The position numbers and the translations under genes are program-made. From the NCBI GenBank assembly GCA_040384325.1, contig JAZKJL010000006.1:310001-374000 (forward strand): 64,000 nucleotides of DNA, read 5' to 3'. Positions 28,943 through 36,787 of this stretch are shown piece by piece. The notes beneath the pieces were generated by a model. It was not told the DNA's origin and did no database searches. It saw only the letters and a list, made by a program, of their open reading frames with translations. Numbering within the stretch: position 1 is the first letter of the stretch; each line of letters starts with the position of its first letter. The DNA is from JACMLX01 sp040384325. Its GTDB lineage: Bacteria; Gemmatimonadota; Gemmatimonadetes; Gemmatimonadales; Gemmatimonadaceae.

Positions 28943-30055
28943 ATGGCCTCGCAATTCCTGTCGTCCGAAGAGTACGACGAGCGCGCCCACCAGCTCTACA
29001 ACGAGGGGCGCTTCGACGATGCACTGGCGGTGCTGCGCGAAGGACTGGTGCTCTATCCCACCTCGGTCGAGCTGCATGTCGGCGAGGGGTACGCACGCCT
29101 GGCGCGGGAGGAGTACGCCTGGGCGCGCCGCAGTTTCGAGGAGGCGCTGACCCTCGACTCCGAGCACGAAGACGGCCTGGCCGGCATGGGCGAGACGCTG
29201 CTCCGCTTCGGGCAGGTGGACCACGCGCGCAAGAACTTCCGCCGCATTCTGGAGCTGGGATACCAGGACGACGTGGAGCTCATGCTGCAGGTGGGCCGGG
29301 CGCTGTTCCGCGACAACCTGGTCGAGGATGCGGCGCAGTTCTTCGACATCGCCGTGCAGCAGGAACCCGACTCCGCCGAGGCGGTCAGCTGCATGGGGTA
29401 CGCGCAGCATCGCTCGGGCGAGGATGACGCCGCGATCTCCACGCTGCGGCGTGCGCTGAAGCTGGACCCGGAGTACACCGAGGCACGCATCTACCTCGCC
29501 AACCTGCTCTACGACAAGCAGGAATACGAGGCGGCGCTGTACCAGTTCGAGAAGTCGTCACCAGAGGATCACTGGGATGAACTCGGGATCTGGCGGCTGA
29601 TCGAGTTGAAGAAGGCCGCCTATCGCCTGCAGGACGACGATCCCGACCTGGCCCCCTGGCAGGCGCAGCTCGAGGAGCTGAACTCCGAGACCGACAGCAT
29701 CGACGAGATGCTCTCGGAGATCGAGGCGCGGGTGATGGGCGAGAGCGACGACGAGACCGATTCGCGTGGCCAGCTCGAGCTGTTCGGCACCCTGCTGGCC
29801 GAGATGCGCGACCAGAAGGAGCCAAAGGTGGAGCACAGTGTCATCACGCGCACTGGCGACACCTTCGTCGGCAGCTGGGATGACATCGTGACCGAGATGC
29901 GCGACGCCTCGGCGCATGGCAAGTCGTTGTACGAGTTCATGCTGGCCGAGGCGGCGCGGGTGCAGTCGCTGACCGGGCAGCGCGTGCCCACCGAGTCGGC
30001 CGAGGCCTTCCTGCGCGGCAGTGCCGACGCCGGCGTGTTGAAGATCCTGCATTGA
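28943..30055 (+). CDS. Tetratricopeptide-repeat protein
   Basis: 370 residues, cytosolic, with a clear ribosome site (GGAGGAC) before ATG 28943. At least five TPR-like helix pairs run from ~10 to ~215 (for example YNEGRFDDALAVLREGL, then AREEYAWARRSFEEAL and GEDDAAISTLRRALKLD). A helical acidic region with a predicted coiled coil follows (~220-270), and a distinct C-terminal domain lies at ~280-365 (VITRTGDTFVGSWDDIVTEM). TPRs mediate protein contacts. The stop overlaps the TTG start of the M16 peptidase gene (TTGA), so it may scaffold or regulate that enzyme. Specific partner unknown. Confidence 0.85.
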   Translation: MASQFLSSEEYDERAHQLYNEGRFDDALAVLREGLVLYPTSVELHVGEGYARLAREEYAWARRSFEEALTLDSEHEDGLAGMGETLLRFGQVDHARKNFRRILELGYQDDVELMLQVGRALFRDNLVEDAAQFFDIAVQQEPDSAEAVSCMGYAQHRSGEDDAAISTLRRALKLDPEYTEARIYLANLLYDKQEYEAALYQFEKSSPEDHWDELGIWRLIELKKAAYRLQDDDPDLAPWQAQLEELNSETDSIDEMLSEIEARVMGESDDETDSRGQLELFGTLLAEMRDQKEPKVEHSVITRTGDTFVGSWDDIVTEMRDASAHGKSLYEFMLAEAARVQSLTGQRVPTESAEAFLRGSADAGVLKILH

Positions 30056-32655
30056 CCCTGCACACGCACCGTACCGTCTTCCCGAACGGTTTCACGCTCC
30101 TCGTCCGGGAAGACCGTGCGGCGCCTGTGGTGGCGATCGTGACGCGGGTGAAGGCCGGGTACTTCGACGAACCCGACACCGAGATCGGGATCGCGCACGT
30201 GCTGGAGCACATGTACTTCAAGGGCACGCCCACACGCGGCCCGGGCGAGATCGCCACCGCCACCAAGGAAGTCGGCGGCTGGCTGAATGCCCACACCATC
30301 TACGACGCCACCACCTACATCACCGTGCTGCCGTCGGCGGCGTGGGATCGCGGGCTCGACATCCAGTTCGACGCCTACGCCCACTCGCAGATCGACGCCG
30401 ATGAACTGCGGCGCGAGCTGGAAGTGATCATCCAGGAGGCTGCCCGCAAGGAAGACACGCCGGGTGCCGTGACCGCCGAGACGTTGTACGAGGTGCTGCA
30501 CGACCGCCATCGCATGCGCCGGTGGCGTATCGGGCGCGAGGCGGGGTTGCGCACGTTCACGCGCGAGATGGTGCACGGCTTCTACCGCAACTGGTACACG
30601 CCGTCGAACACCATCCTGGCGGTGGTGGGCGACGTCGATGCGGCGGCGGTGACCGCGGAAGTCGGTGAGCGGTACGGGCGCCTGCCGGCGCACGATCCAC
30701 TGCCCAGCCACGGGCCCGAGGAGGATGCGTGGACGGGGGCACGATATCGCGCACTGAGCGGCGACGTGCAGCAGGCACATGGCACCTTCGGCTGGAACAC
30801 CGTCGGTCCGTTGCATCCCGATGCCGCGGCGCTGGATGTGGCGTCGTCGGTCCTTTCGACCGGCCGCGCGTCCCGGCTCTACCGCGCGATCCGCGAGCGC
30901 GGCCTGGCCATGAGCGCCTCGGCGTATCACTACACGCCCACGCAGCTTGGCGTGTTCGCGATCGGCATCGTCGGTGCCGACGACACGATCGACGCGGCGC
31001 TCGGGACGGCCTGGCAGCAGCTGCGCGCATTGCAGCACGATGGACCGACGCAGGATGAACTCGAGCGCGTGAAGCACATCCTGCGCACGCGACGGCTGCG
31101 CTCCGAGGAATCGATGGAGGGCCAGGCCAGCGAGATGGTGGCATGGGAGGCGTTGGGTGGTGCCGATGTCGGGGACGCGTATTGGCAGGCGGTGGAGGCG
31201 GTCACGGCCGCCGACGTGCAGCGCGTGCTGCGGCACTGGTGCCGCGACGAGACCGTGGCGGTGGTGAGCTATCGGCCGACCGGCAGTTCGCCGCTGGCCG
31301 ACAGCGGCACCGCGCTGGTCGAGGCGTGGAATACGCGCGCGTCGGAGCCGCTGACCCTCGAGCCCCGCACGGTGCCTGCTCCGGCGGTGATCGTACACAC
31401 GCCGCAGCTCGAGACTCGCGTCGGCGACGTGTACGTGTTCCGCACGGCGCAGGGTGTGCCGGTGCTGGTGCGGCGCAAGCATGGCGCGCGCATCGTGCAC
31501 CTGGGGTGTTTCGTGCAGGGCGGCGCCGTGCACGAGCCTCTGGCGATGGCGGGCCTGACGGCGCTGATGGCGCGCACCTCCATCAAGGGCACGCTCACCC
31601 GCTCCGCGGCCCAGATCGCGGAGGATGGCGAGCGGCTCGGTGGCAGCGTGTCGGTGTCGAGCAGCAAGGAGCTTGTGGGCTGGTCGATCAGCGTGCCGAC
31701 CGACGACGTGGAGCCGGCAGCGGCGTTGCTGGCCGACGTGGTGCAGGCACCGTCGTTCCCCGCCGATGCGTTGGCGACCGAGTCGGCGCAGATGCTCACC
31801 GAGCTCCGTGCGCGACGCGACGACATGCTGCGTTATCCGCTGACGGTCGCGCGGCAGGCGTTGTTCGGGGCACACACCTACGGCATCGACGCACTCGGCA
31901 CGGCCGATGGGCTGGCGGCGGTGACGGTGGACGGCGTGCGTGACTGGCACGCGCGCGCGGTGCTGCGCGGCGACGCGGTGCTGGCGATCGTCGGTGATGC
32001 CGAGCCGGCGGAACTGGCGCGGCAGGTGGCTGGTGCATTCCGTGCACTGTCACCGAAACCGGGTGTGGCGGTGGCGCCGCCGCCGATGCCGGAGGCGCCG
32101 GTGGAGATGGTGGAGGCGCGCACCAAGCAGCAGAGTGCCGTGGCGATGCTCTTCCGCGGTCCGTCGCGTCGCGATCACGCGCGGCATGCCACGGCACTGA
32201 TGACCGGCGTCGCGAGTGGGCTTGGCGGACGCTTCTTCGAGTCGCTGCGCAGCCGCCAGTCGCTGGCCTACAGCGTGTTCGTGAGCGCCTCGACACTGCG
32301 TAACGCCGGCATGATCTCGGCTTACATCGCCTGTGCGCCGGAGCGCGAGCTGGAGGCGCGGGCCGGTCTGCTGGCGGAGTTTGCGCAGATGCGCGACTCG
32401 CCCGTGAGCAGCGAGGAGCTGGAGCGGGCGCGCACCTACGCCATCGGCATGCACGCGCTGCGACAAGAGAGCGCCGGTGCGCAGCTGGCCGACATGGTGG
32501 ATGCGTGGGCGAGTGGCGAAGGCCTGGCGGAACTGGACGACGAGGTGCCGCAGTTGCGCGCCGTGACGGCGGCCGACGTGCAGCGGGTGGTGCAGGAGTG
32601 GGTCGATCCGGAGCGGCGGGTGGAAGCGATCGTGCGGGGCGTGGCGCGCAGCTGA
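30052..32655 (+). CDS. M16-family zinc peptidase (tandem M16 unit)
   Basis: 867 residues. The start is TTG 30052, overlapping the TPR gene stop (TTGA); the protein begins LHTHRTVFPNGFTLLVRED. The inverted zinc motif HxxEH is H49-V-L-E-H53, with the third Glu ~75 residues on (LEVIIQEAARKED). Two M16 repeats of ~430 residues are present; the second lacks HxxEH (GGAVHEPLAMAGLT) and should be the non-catalytic half forming the clamshell. Family members degrade short peptides. No signal peptide is evident, so it is likely cytosolic or membrane-associated. A 23-nt stretch at 32037-32059 matches the repeat at 16.8 kb. Confidence 0.9.
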   Translation: MTLHTHRTVFPNGFTLLVREDRAAPVVAIVTRVKAGYFDEPDTEIGIAHVLEHMYFKGTPTRGPGEIATATKEVGGWLNAHTIYDATTYITVLPSAAWDRGLDIQFDAYAHSQIDADELRRELEVIIQEAARKEDTPGAVTAETLYEVLHDRHRMRRWRIGREAGLRTFTREMVHGFYRNWYTPSNTILAVVGDVDAAAVTAEVGERYGRLPAHDPLPSHGPEEDAWTGARYRALSGDVQQAHGTFGWNTVGPLHPDAAALDVASSVLSTGRASRLYRAIRERGLAMSASAYHYTPTQLGVFAIGIVGADDTIDAALGTAWQQLRALQHDGPTQDELERVKHILRTRRLRSEESMEGQASEMVAWEALGGADVGDAYWQAVEAVTAADVQRVLRHWCRDETVAVVSYRPTGSSPLADSGTALVEAWNTRASEPLTLEPRTVPAPAVIVHTPQLETRVGDVYVFRTAQGVPVLVRRKHGARIVHLGCFVQGGAVHEPLAMAGLTALMARTSIKGTLTRSAAQIAEDGERLGGSVSVSSSKELVGWSISVPTDDVEPAAALLADVVQAPSFPADALATESAQMLTELRARRDDMLRYPLTVARQALFGAHTYGIDALGTADGLAAVTVDGVRDWHARAVLRGDAVLAIVGDAEPAELARQVAGAFRALSPKPGVAVAPPPMPEAPVEMVEARTKQQSAVAMLFRGPSRRDHARHATALMTGVASGLGGRFFESLRSRQSLAYSVFVSASTLRNAGMISAYIACAPERELEARAGLLAEFAQMRDSPVSSEELERARTYAIGMHALRQESAGAQLADMVDAWASGEGLAELDDEVPQLRAVTAADVQRVVQEWVDPERRVEAIVRGVARS
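32037..32059. repeat. 23-nt copy of the 16.8-kb repeat inside a coding sequence
   Basis: ATTCCGTGCACTGTCACCGA followed by AAC, identical to 16796-16818. Here it is read in frame as FRALSPK within the second half of the M16 peptidase. A chance match of 23 nt in 64 kb is very unlikely. Confidence 0.85.
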
Positions 32656-32659
32656 CGGG

Positions 32660-34273
32660 TCAGCGCGCGTCCTCGCTCAGGCCGCGAATGGCGCGCCGCA
32701 ACGAGGTGTTGGCCAGCCGCAGCCGCCCGCCCGGGCCACGCAATCCACGACGCGTGTCGTAGTCGCCGGCGTCGCCCACGATCACGCCACCGATCGTCGG
32801 CCGCGCACTGGCCCACGCCAGCACGCCCCAGATGCCACGATCCTGCGCCTGCTCACCCTGCGTCCACGGGAAGCCCGCCGCCAGGAGGACCCATTCGTCA
32901 CCGCCACGAACGCCCTGACGGGTGCGCACCACGCGCCAGCGATCAGCGGCCTGCATGCGCGCCTCGAGCGTCACGCCACCGCGAAAGCCCGGCTGCATCA
33001 CGTAGCCGATGCCGTCCATGCCCGATCTAGGTGACGTGGCCCACGCCACCAATGCGCTGTCGCGCTGGTCGAAGGTGGAGACCGCCGCCAGCACGCGCGT
33101 GCGCGGCCGCAGTGTGTGGGCCGTCTTCGCCAGCTGCGTCAGCAACGGCTGCCACTCGGATGCTTCGCGCGGACCGACGATCATCACCCCCATGCCATTC
33201 GGATCCTCGATCGGCACCAGGATGTCGGGACGCAGGCGACGCATTACCTGGTCCACCAGCTGCGCACGTTCGCGTTCCCAGGCGGTGGGGGCGAAGCGCA
33301 CCCGCAGCGCCTCCTGCAGGTCCCACCCCAACGTGACCACGATCAGCGTGCTGTCGGCGCGATACCGCTCCAGTGAACGCGAGAGCGAATCGAGTGCGCG
33401 CGGGGTCGCACCGCCGGGCGCCACCGTGACCGCGATCGCATCCACCGCCGCGCTGTCGGCGAGGCCGGTGTCGTAGCGCAGTGCCAGTGGCGCCGGCGTC
33501 CCGCGCAGCACCGGCAGGATCTGCACACCGACGCGCAGTGGACGGTCCGACGGCCGCTCGCGCAGCGGTGCCAGGGTCCAGCGCGAGAAACTCTGCACGC
33601 CGCGCACCGCCTGCGGCAGTTCGCTGGCGAAGGCGACGATCGCCACCACGGCGAACAGCGCGATCAGGCCGCGCACTGACGCGTTCACCGCCCAGCGCGC
33701 GCGATAGGCCGGCGCCAGCAGTGGCGGGGCGAGCGCCAGCGGCGACCAGAGCGCAGTGGGACCGGCCAGGTAGCCCATCGATCCCGTGACGGCCGTCGGG
33801 ATGGCGTGCAGCGCGGCCGGCAGCGACACGCCATTGCCGGCCGCGTACTCGATCCATGCGGCACCGGCGAGGATGCAGTCGTAGATCACGATCGGCACCA
33901 CCACCGGTCGCGCACCGAGTCGACGGACGAGCGTGATGAAGGCCTGCGCCGCCACCATCGTCAGCACCAGCGGCCAGAGCCAGCCGAGTGCGGCCACCGT
34001 GCGCCCGTCCAGCAGCGAGCTGCCGACGATGCGGATCAGTGCGGCGGGAAGGAGCAGCAGTCCCGTGACCGCCGTCAGCGTCGCCCAGCCGCGCGGCGCC
34101 TCCGCCACGCGCGCCAGGCGGCCCGCCAGGCCGACGTCCCACATCAGCAACAGGATCGCGCCGGCCAGCGACAGCAGCGGCAACGCCACGCTCACGAGGC
34201 GATCACCGAACGCGCGGAAGGCGGGAGTGGCAAGACGAGGGCAGCATGAGGAAGGCCAGCGGCGGCTGTGCAC
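32660..34273 (-). CDS. Polytopic membrane protein with C-terminal soluble domain, unknown
   Basis: Up to 537 residues. The N-terminal half has about seven hydrophobic segments (to ~225); the C-terminal ~300 residues are soluble and alternate strands and helices in a TIM-barrel-like rhythm. Motifs such as VTLGWDLQEALR, PDILVPIEDPNG and a late VLAWASARPTIGGVIVGDAG recall glycoside-hydrolase-like barrels, but I cannot place a family. Starts: GTG 34273 or GTG 34195, the latter just before the first TM helix. It is divergent from the CDP-alcohol phosphotransferase gene and converges on the M16 gene with 4 bp between. Confidence 0.6.
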   Translation of the reverse strand: MHSRRWPSSCCPRLATPAFRAFGDRLVSVALPLLSLAGAILLLMWDVGLAGRLARVAEAPRGWATLTAVTGLLLLPAALIRIVGSSLLDGRTVAALGWLWPLVLTMVAAQAFITLVRRLGARPVVVPIVIYDCILAGAAWIEYAAGNGVSLPAALHAIPTAVTGSMGYLAGPTALWSPLALAPPLLAPAYRARWAVNASVRGLIALFAVVAIVAFASELPQAVRGVQSFSRWTLAPLRERPSDRPLRVGVQILPVLRGTPAPLALRYDTGLADSAAVDAIAVTVAPGGATPRALDSLSRSLERYRADSTLIVVTLGWDLQEALRVRFAPTAWERERAQLVDQVMRRLRPDILVPIEDPNGMGVMIVGPREASEWQPLLTQLAKTAHTLRPRTRVLAAVSTFDQRDSALVAWATSPRSGMDGIGYVMQPGFRGGVTLEARMQAADRWRVVRTRQGVRGGDEWVLLAAGFPWTQGEQAQDRGIWGVLAWASARPTIGGVIVGDAGDYDTRRGLRGPGGRLRLANTSLRRAIRGLSEDAR

Positions 34274-34356
34274 GCTGGCACACGCGGCAGCCTATGCCGA
34301 CGCGGCAGGGGAGGCAACTGCTGGCCGTGGTGGGTGAGTGCCGCTTTCTTGTCATC

Positions 34357-34935
34357 ATGCTTCACAATGACGTCCTCACCACGCCGAACCTGATCTCCCT
34401 CTCGCGCCTCGCGATGGCGGGCGTGTTCCTCGGCGTGCGCGATGCCGACTGGCGACTGGCGATGGTGCTGACGGCGATGGCGTCCGACGTGCTCGACGGT
34501 GTGATCGCGCGCATCTCGCACACCACCAGCCGCATCGGCGCGCTGATCGACCCCATCGCGGACCGCATCTTCATGCTGGTGGCCTTCCTCGCGGTGACGG
34601 TGGATGGCCTGATCTCGCCGTGGCAGCTCGGGCTGCTGCTGGTCCGCGACGTGATGACGGTGATCGGCTGGTTCGTGGCCCGCAACGTGAGCTGGCTGAA
34701 GCAGATCACCTTCCAGGCGCGCTGGCCGGGCAAGGGTGTGACGGTGCTGCAGTTCGTGACGCTGCTGGCGGCGCTGCAGGCACCGCGCCTGGTGGCCGGC
34801 CTGGCGCTGGCGTGCGGCATCCTCGCCCTGGTCGCGACGACGGATTACACCCTGATGTTGTGGGCGAACCGTGCCGGTGGCCCGAAGGACATGGCCGGGA
34901 AGGCGGCGACACCGCCACACGACGTGATCGGGTGA
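34357..34935 (+). CDS. CDP-alcohol phosphatidyltransferase (PgsA-like)
   Basis: 192-residue inner-membrane enzyme. The CDP-alcohol motif is complete: D-x2-DG-x2-AR-x8-G-x3-D-x3-D, seen as SDVLDGVIAR followed by RIGALIDPIADR (~45-70). Such enzymes transfer a phosphatidyl group from CDP-diacylglycerol to an alcohol, for example glycerol 3-phosphate, in phospholipid synthesis. About five TM helices follow. The likely start is ATG 34357 (MLHNDVLTTPNLISLSRL), which matches the usual N-terminus; the frame extends upstream to 34246. The acceptor alcohol cannot be set from the motif. The next gene overlaps its stop (GTGA). Confidence 0.88.
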   Translation: MLHNDVLTTPNLISLSRLAMAGVFLGVRDADWRLAMVLTAMASDVLDGVIARISHTTSRIGALIDPIADRIFMLVAFLAVTVDGLISPWQLGLLLVRDVMTVIGWFVARNVSWLKQITFQARWPGKGVTVLQFVTLLAALQAPRLVAGLALACGILALVATTDYTLMLWANRAGGPKDMAGKAATPPHDVIG

Positions 34936-35465
34936 GGATCGCGCCCGGCGGCTGCCGTGTTTTCTCCGTTCACCTGCTCGTCCTTGCCGCAGTATCCGGC
35001 GCCCTCGGCTGCTGGCCAGCGGCACTCGGCGCGCAGCGTGCGCCCGTTGCCACCGGCGCGGCGCGTGTCCGTCCCGCCTTCCGCGCCGACGCCATTCTCG
35101 ATCGCGACGTGGGGGCGCAGGTCGCCGCCGGCCTGGTGGTGGCCGCGGCGTACAATGTCCGCCTCGCGCTCGACGCGGGCATCGGCGCCGTGCAGCGCCC
35201 GGCGGCCACGCGCACGGCCGGACGCGTCGACCTGCTGGCGCGCTGGCTGAGCGACCCGTTCCGCGAGGCGAAGTGGGGGCTCAACGCAGGGGGCGGCGTG
35301 GGCCTGCACCTGGAGCAGGCGCGGGCCCCGCGCCCGGTGGCGATCGTGACGCTGGGCGTCGAGGGGCCGAGTGACGGGGTGTGGGTGCCCGGCGTCGAAG
35401 TAGGGCTGGGTGGCGGTGTGCGCGCAGGCTTCACGCTGCGTCGCGCCCCCCTGCGCCGACGCTGA
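34932..35465 (+). CDS. Secreted protein of unknown function
   Basis: 177 residues from GTG 34932, which overlaps the previous stop (GTGA). It has an N-terminal signal-like hydrophobic stretch (VFSVHLLVLAAVSGALG), with cleavage near ALGAQR. The remainder shows alternating short beta-strands and Gly turns (QVAAGLVVAAAYNVRLALD, GLNAGGGVGLHLE, VEVGLGGGVRAGF), the pattern of a small outer-membrane beta-barrel, but it lacks a C-terminal aromatic. Its role is unknown. Coupling with the phosphatidyltransferase may only reflect shared transcription. Confidence 0.6.
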   Translation: MRIAPGGCRVFSVHLLVLAAVSGALGCWPAALGAQRAPVATGAARVRPAFRADAILDRDVGAQVAAGLVVAAAYNVRLALDAGIGAVQRPAATRTAGRVDLLARWLSDPFREAKWGLNAGGGVGLHLEQARAPRPVAIVTLGVEGPSDGVWVPGVEVGLGGGVRAGFTLRRAPLRRR

Positions 35466-35573
35466 CCGAACACGCGGCTCCCCGCGTCGGTCCCGATCAA
35501 GTCCGGCTCCGCAGCAACCGAGACTGAATGGCAGAGTCTGGTTCCCCCCGTATCCGGATTCCTGCATCTGCCC

Positions 35574-36596
35574 ATGCCGATGGACTCTGATCTGACCCCG
35601 TCACGCTCCGACGCGCTGGCCCGTGCCTCCGCCCTGGCCGCGCGCGCGCGCGAACTGCGCAAGGCGCAGGTCGAGGTGCAGGACCTGACCGCACACGAAG
35701 TGCAGGTGCTGGCGCGCACTGCGGCGTCGTTCTTCGACTCGATTCCGCTGCCGGAGTTCACCACCACGCTGCTGCCGCAGTCGGCGCGCAACCTGCGCCG
35801 CATCCGGCATCGCATCCTGCACCGGACGATCCACACCACCGTCACCGGCACGCTGATCCGCGCGCTGCTGCTGGGCCGCGACGGCGTGCTGCGCCTCTTC
35901 TCGGCCCGCTCCGCCGACTCGCGCGACCTGCTGCTGATCCTCGAGCCGGGCCGCACGCTGCCGGTGAGCGTGATGCGCGACGTGGTGGACTGGACGCCGA
36001 TGCTGCGCGTGCCGGGCTTCCGGCCGTTCGAGATCCTCGAGAAGCTCTCCGGTTCGCTGGATGCGGTGGAGGAGCAGATCGCCGACGCCGAGCATCGCGT
36101 GCTGGTGCAGAAGGCGGCACTGGAGAGTGGTGACCTGTCGGCACTGATTCCGGCGCGCACCGAAGGCGCCGCGCCGGCTGCCGTGGCGAAAGCGTTGCCG
36201 TCCGGACCGGCGGCGACGGCACCAACGGTGACCAGTGCACGAGTGGTTGCTGCGGCCGCCGCCGTGCCACCGCTATCGGCCGTGCCGTCGATCGCCAACT
36301 CGTCGATGCCGACGCGTTCGCCGACGCCGGTGGTGGTCACACCATCACGTCCGGCATCACCATCGCCGACAGCCGCCACGCAGGCTGCGACGACGGCACG
36401 CAATCCGTTCGATGTGTTCGACGCGGTGGAGAAGGTGGCCGCCACGGTGGAGTCGAAGGCCGCCGCGTCACCGATGCCGCGCTACGATTTCGCGGACGAG
36501 CCCGACGAGTGGGATGATCCGGTGGAACCGCCGGCACCCAGGCCGACCGTGGCACCGCGCAACGCACTGTTCCCGGTGCTGCCACCGCCGCGCTGA
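35574..36596 (+). CDS. Hypothetical protein with disordered Pro/Ala/Thr-rich tail
   Basis: 340 residues, no signal or TM segment. The first ~195 residues are helical and rich in Arg and Leu (ARASALAARARELRKAQVEVQD, then RRIRHRILHRT and GRDGVLRLFSARSADSRDLLLILEPG) and look folded. Residues ~200-300 are a Pro/Ala/Thr/Ser linker. The C-terminus ends in an acidic patch (DFADEPDEWDDP) and a Pro-rich tail. A second in-frame ATG is at 35580. No known domain recognised. Its base composition is like its neighbours; no operon partner is obvious. Confidence 0.6.
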   Translation: MPMDSDLTPSRSDALARASALAARARELRKAQVEVQDLTAHEVQVLARTAASFFDSIPLPEFTTTLLPQSARNLRRIRHRILHRTIHTTVTGTLIRALLLGRDGVLRLFSARSADSRDLLLILEPGRTLPVSVMRDVVDWTPMLRVPGFRPFEILEKLSGSLDAVEEQIADAEHRVLVQKAALESGDLSALIPARTEGAAPAAVAKALPSGPAATAPTVTSARVVAAAAAVPPLSAVPSIANSSMPTRSPTPVVVTPSRPASPSPTAATQAATTARNPFDVFDAVEKVAATVESKAAASPMPRYDFADEPDEWDDPVEPPAPRPTVAPRNALFPVLPPPR

Positions 36597-36655
36597 TCGC
36601 CACGCGGGCGCGGCGGCACGACGTGGTGAATGCGATGTCGCGCGGGCCACGAGCG

Positions 36656-36689
36656 ATCGTCACGAAAACCTGTCGCGGATCGTGACGAT
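36656..36689. promoter_or_regulatory. 10-bp perfect inverted repeat upstream of TonB receptor gene
   Basis: ATCGTCACGA (36656-36665) and TCGTGACGAT (36680-36689) form an exact inverted repeat, 14 nt apart, about 100 nt before the receptor start. The length and spacing suit a dimeric repressor operator. It does not read like the canonical Fur box. Confidence 0.45.
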
Positions 36690-36787
36690 GCCGTGCAGGA
36701 AACATCAGCGGAACTGGTGCACGACCCTCGGATGATGCCCGGTGCTGGCGCAACGCTGCCAGCACTCCATCCACTCCGGGGGTTCTC

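Noticed and set aside
36236..36251. Another copy of the 17-bp GTGCAC repeat (GGTGACCAGTGCACGAG)
   Set aside because: It has an extra base and lies in a low-complexity coding stretch; not convincing as a repeat copy.
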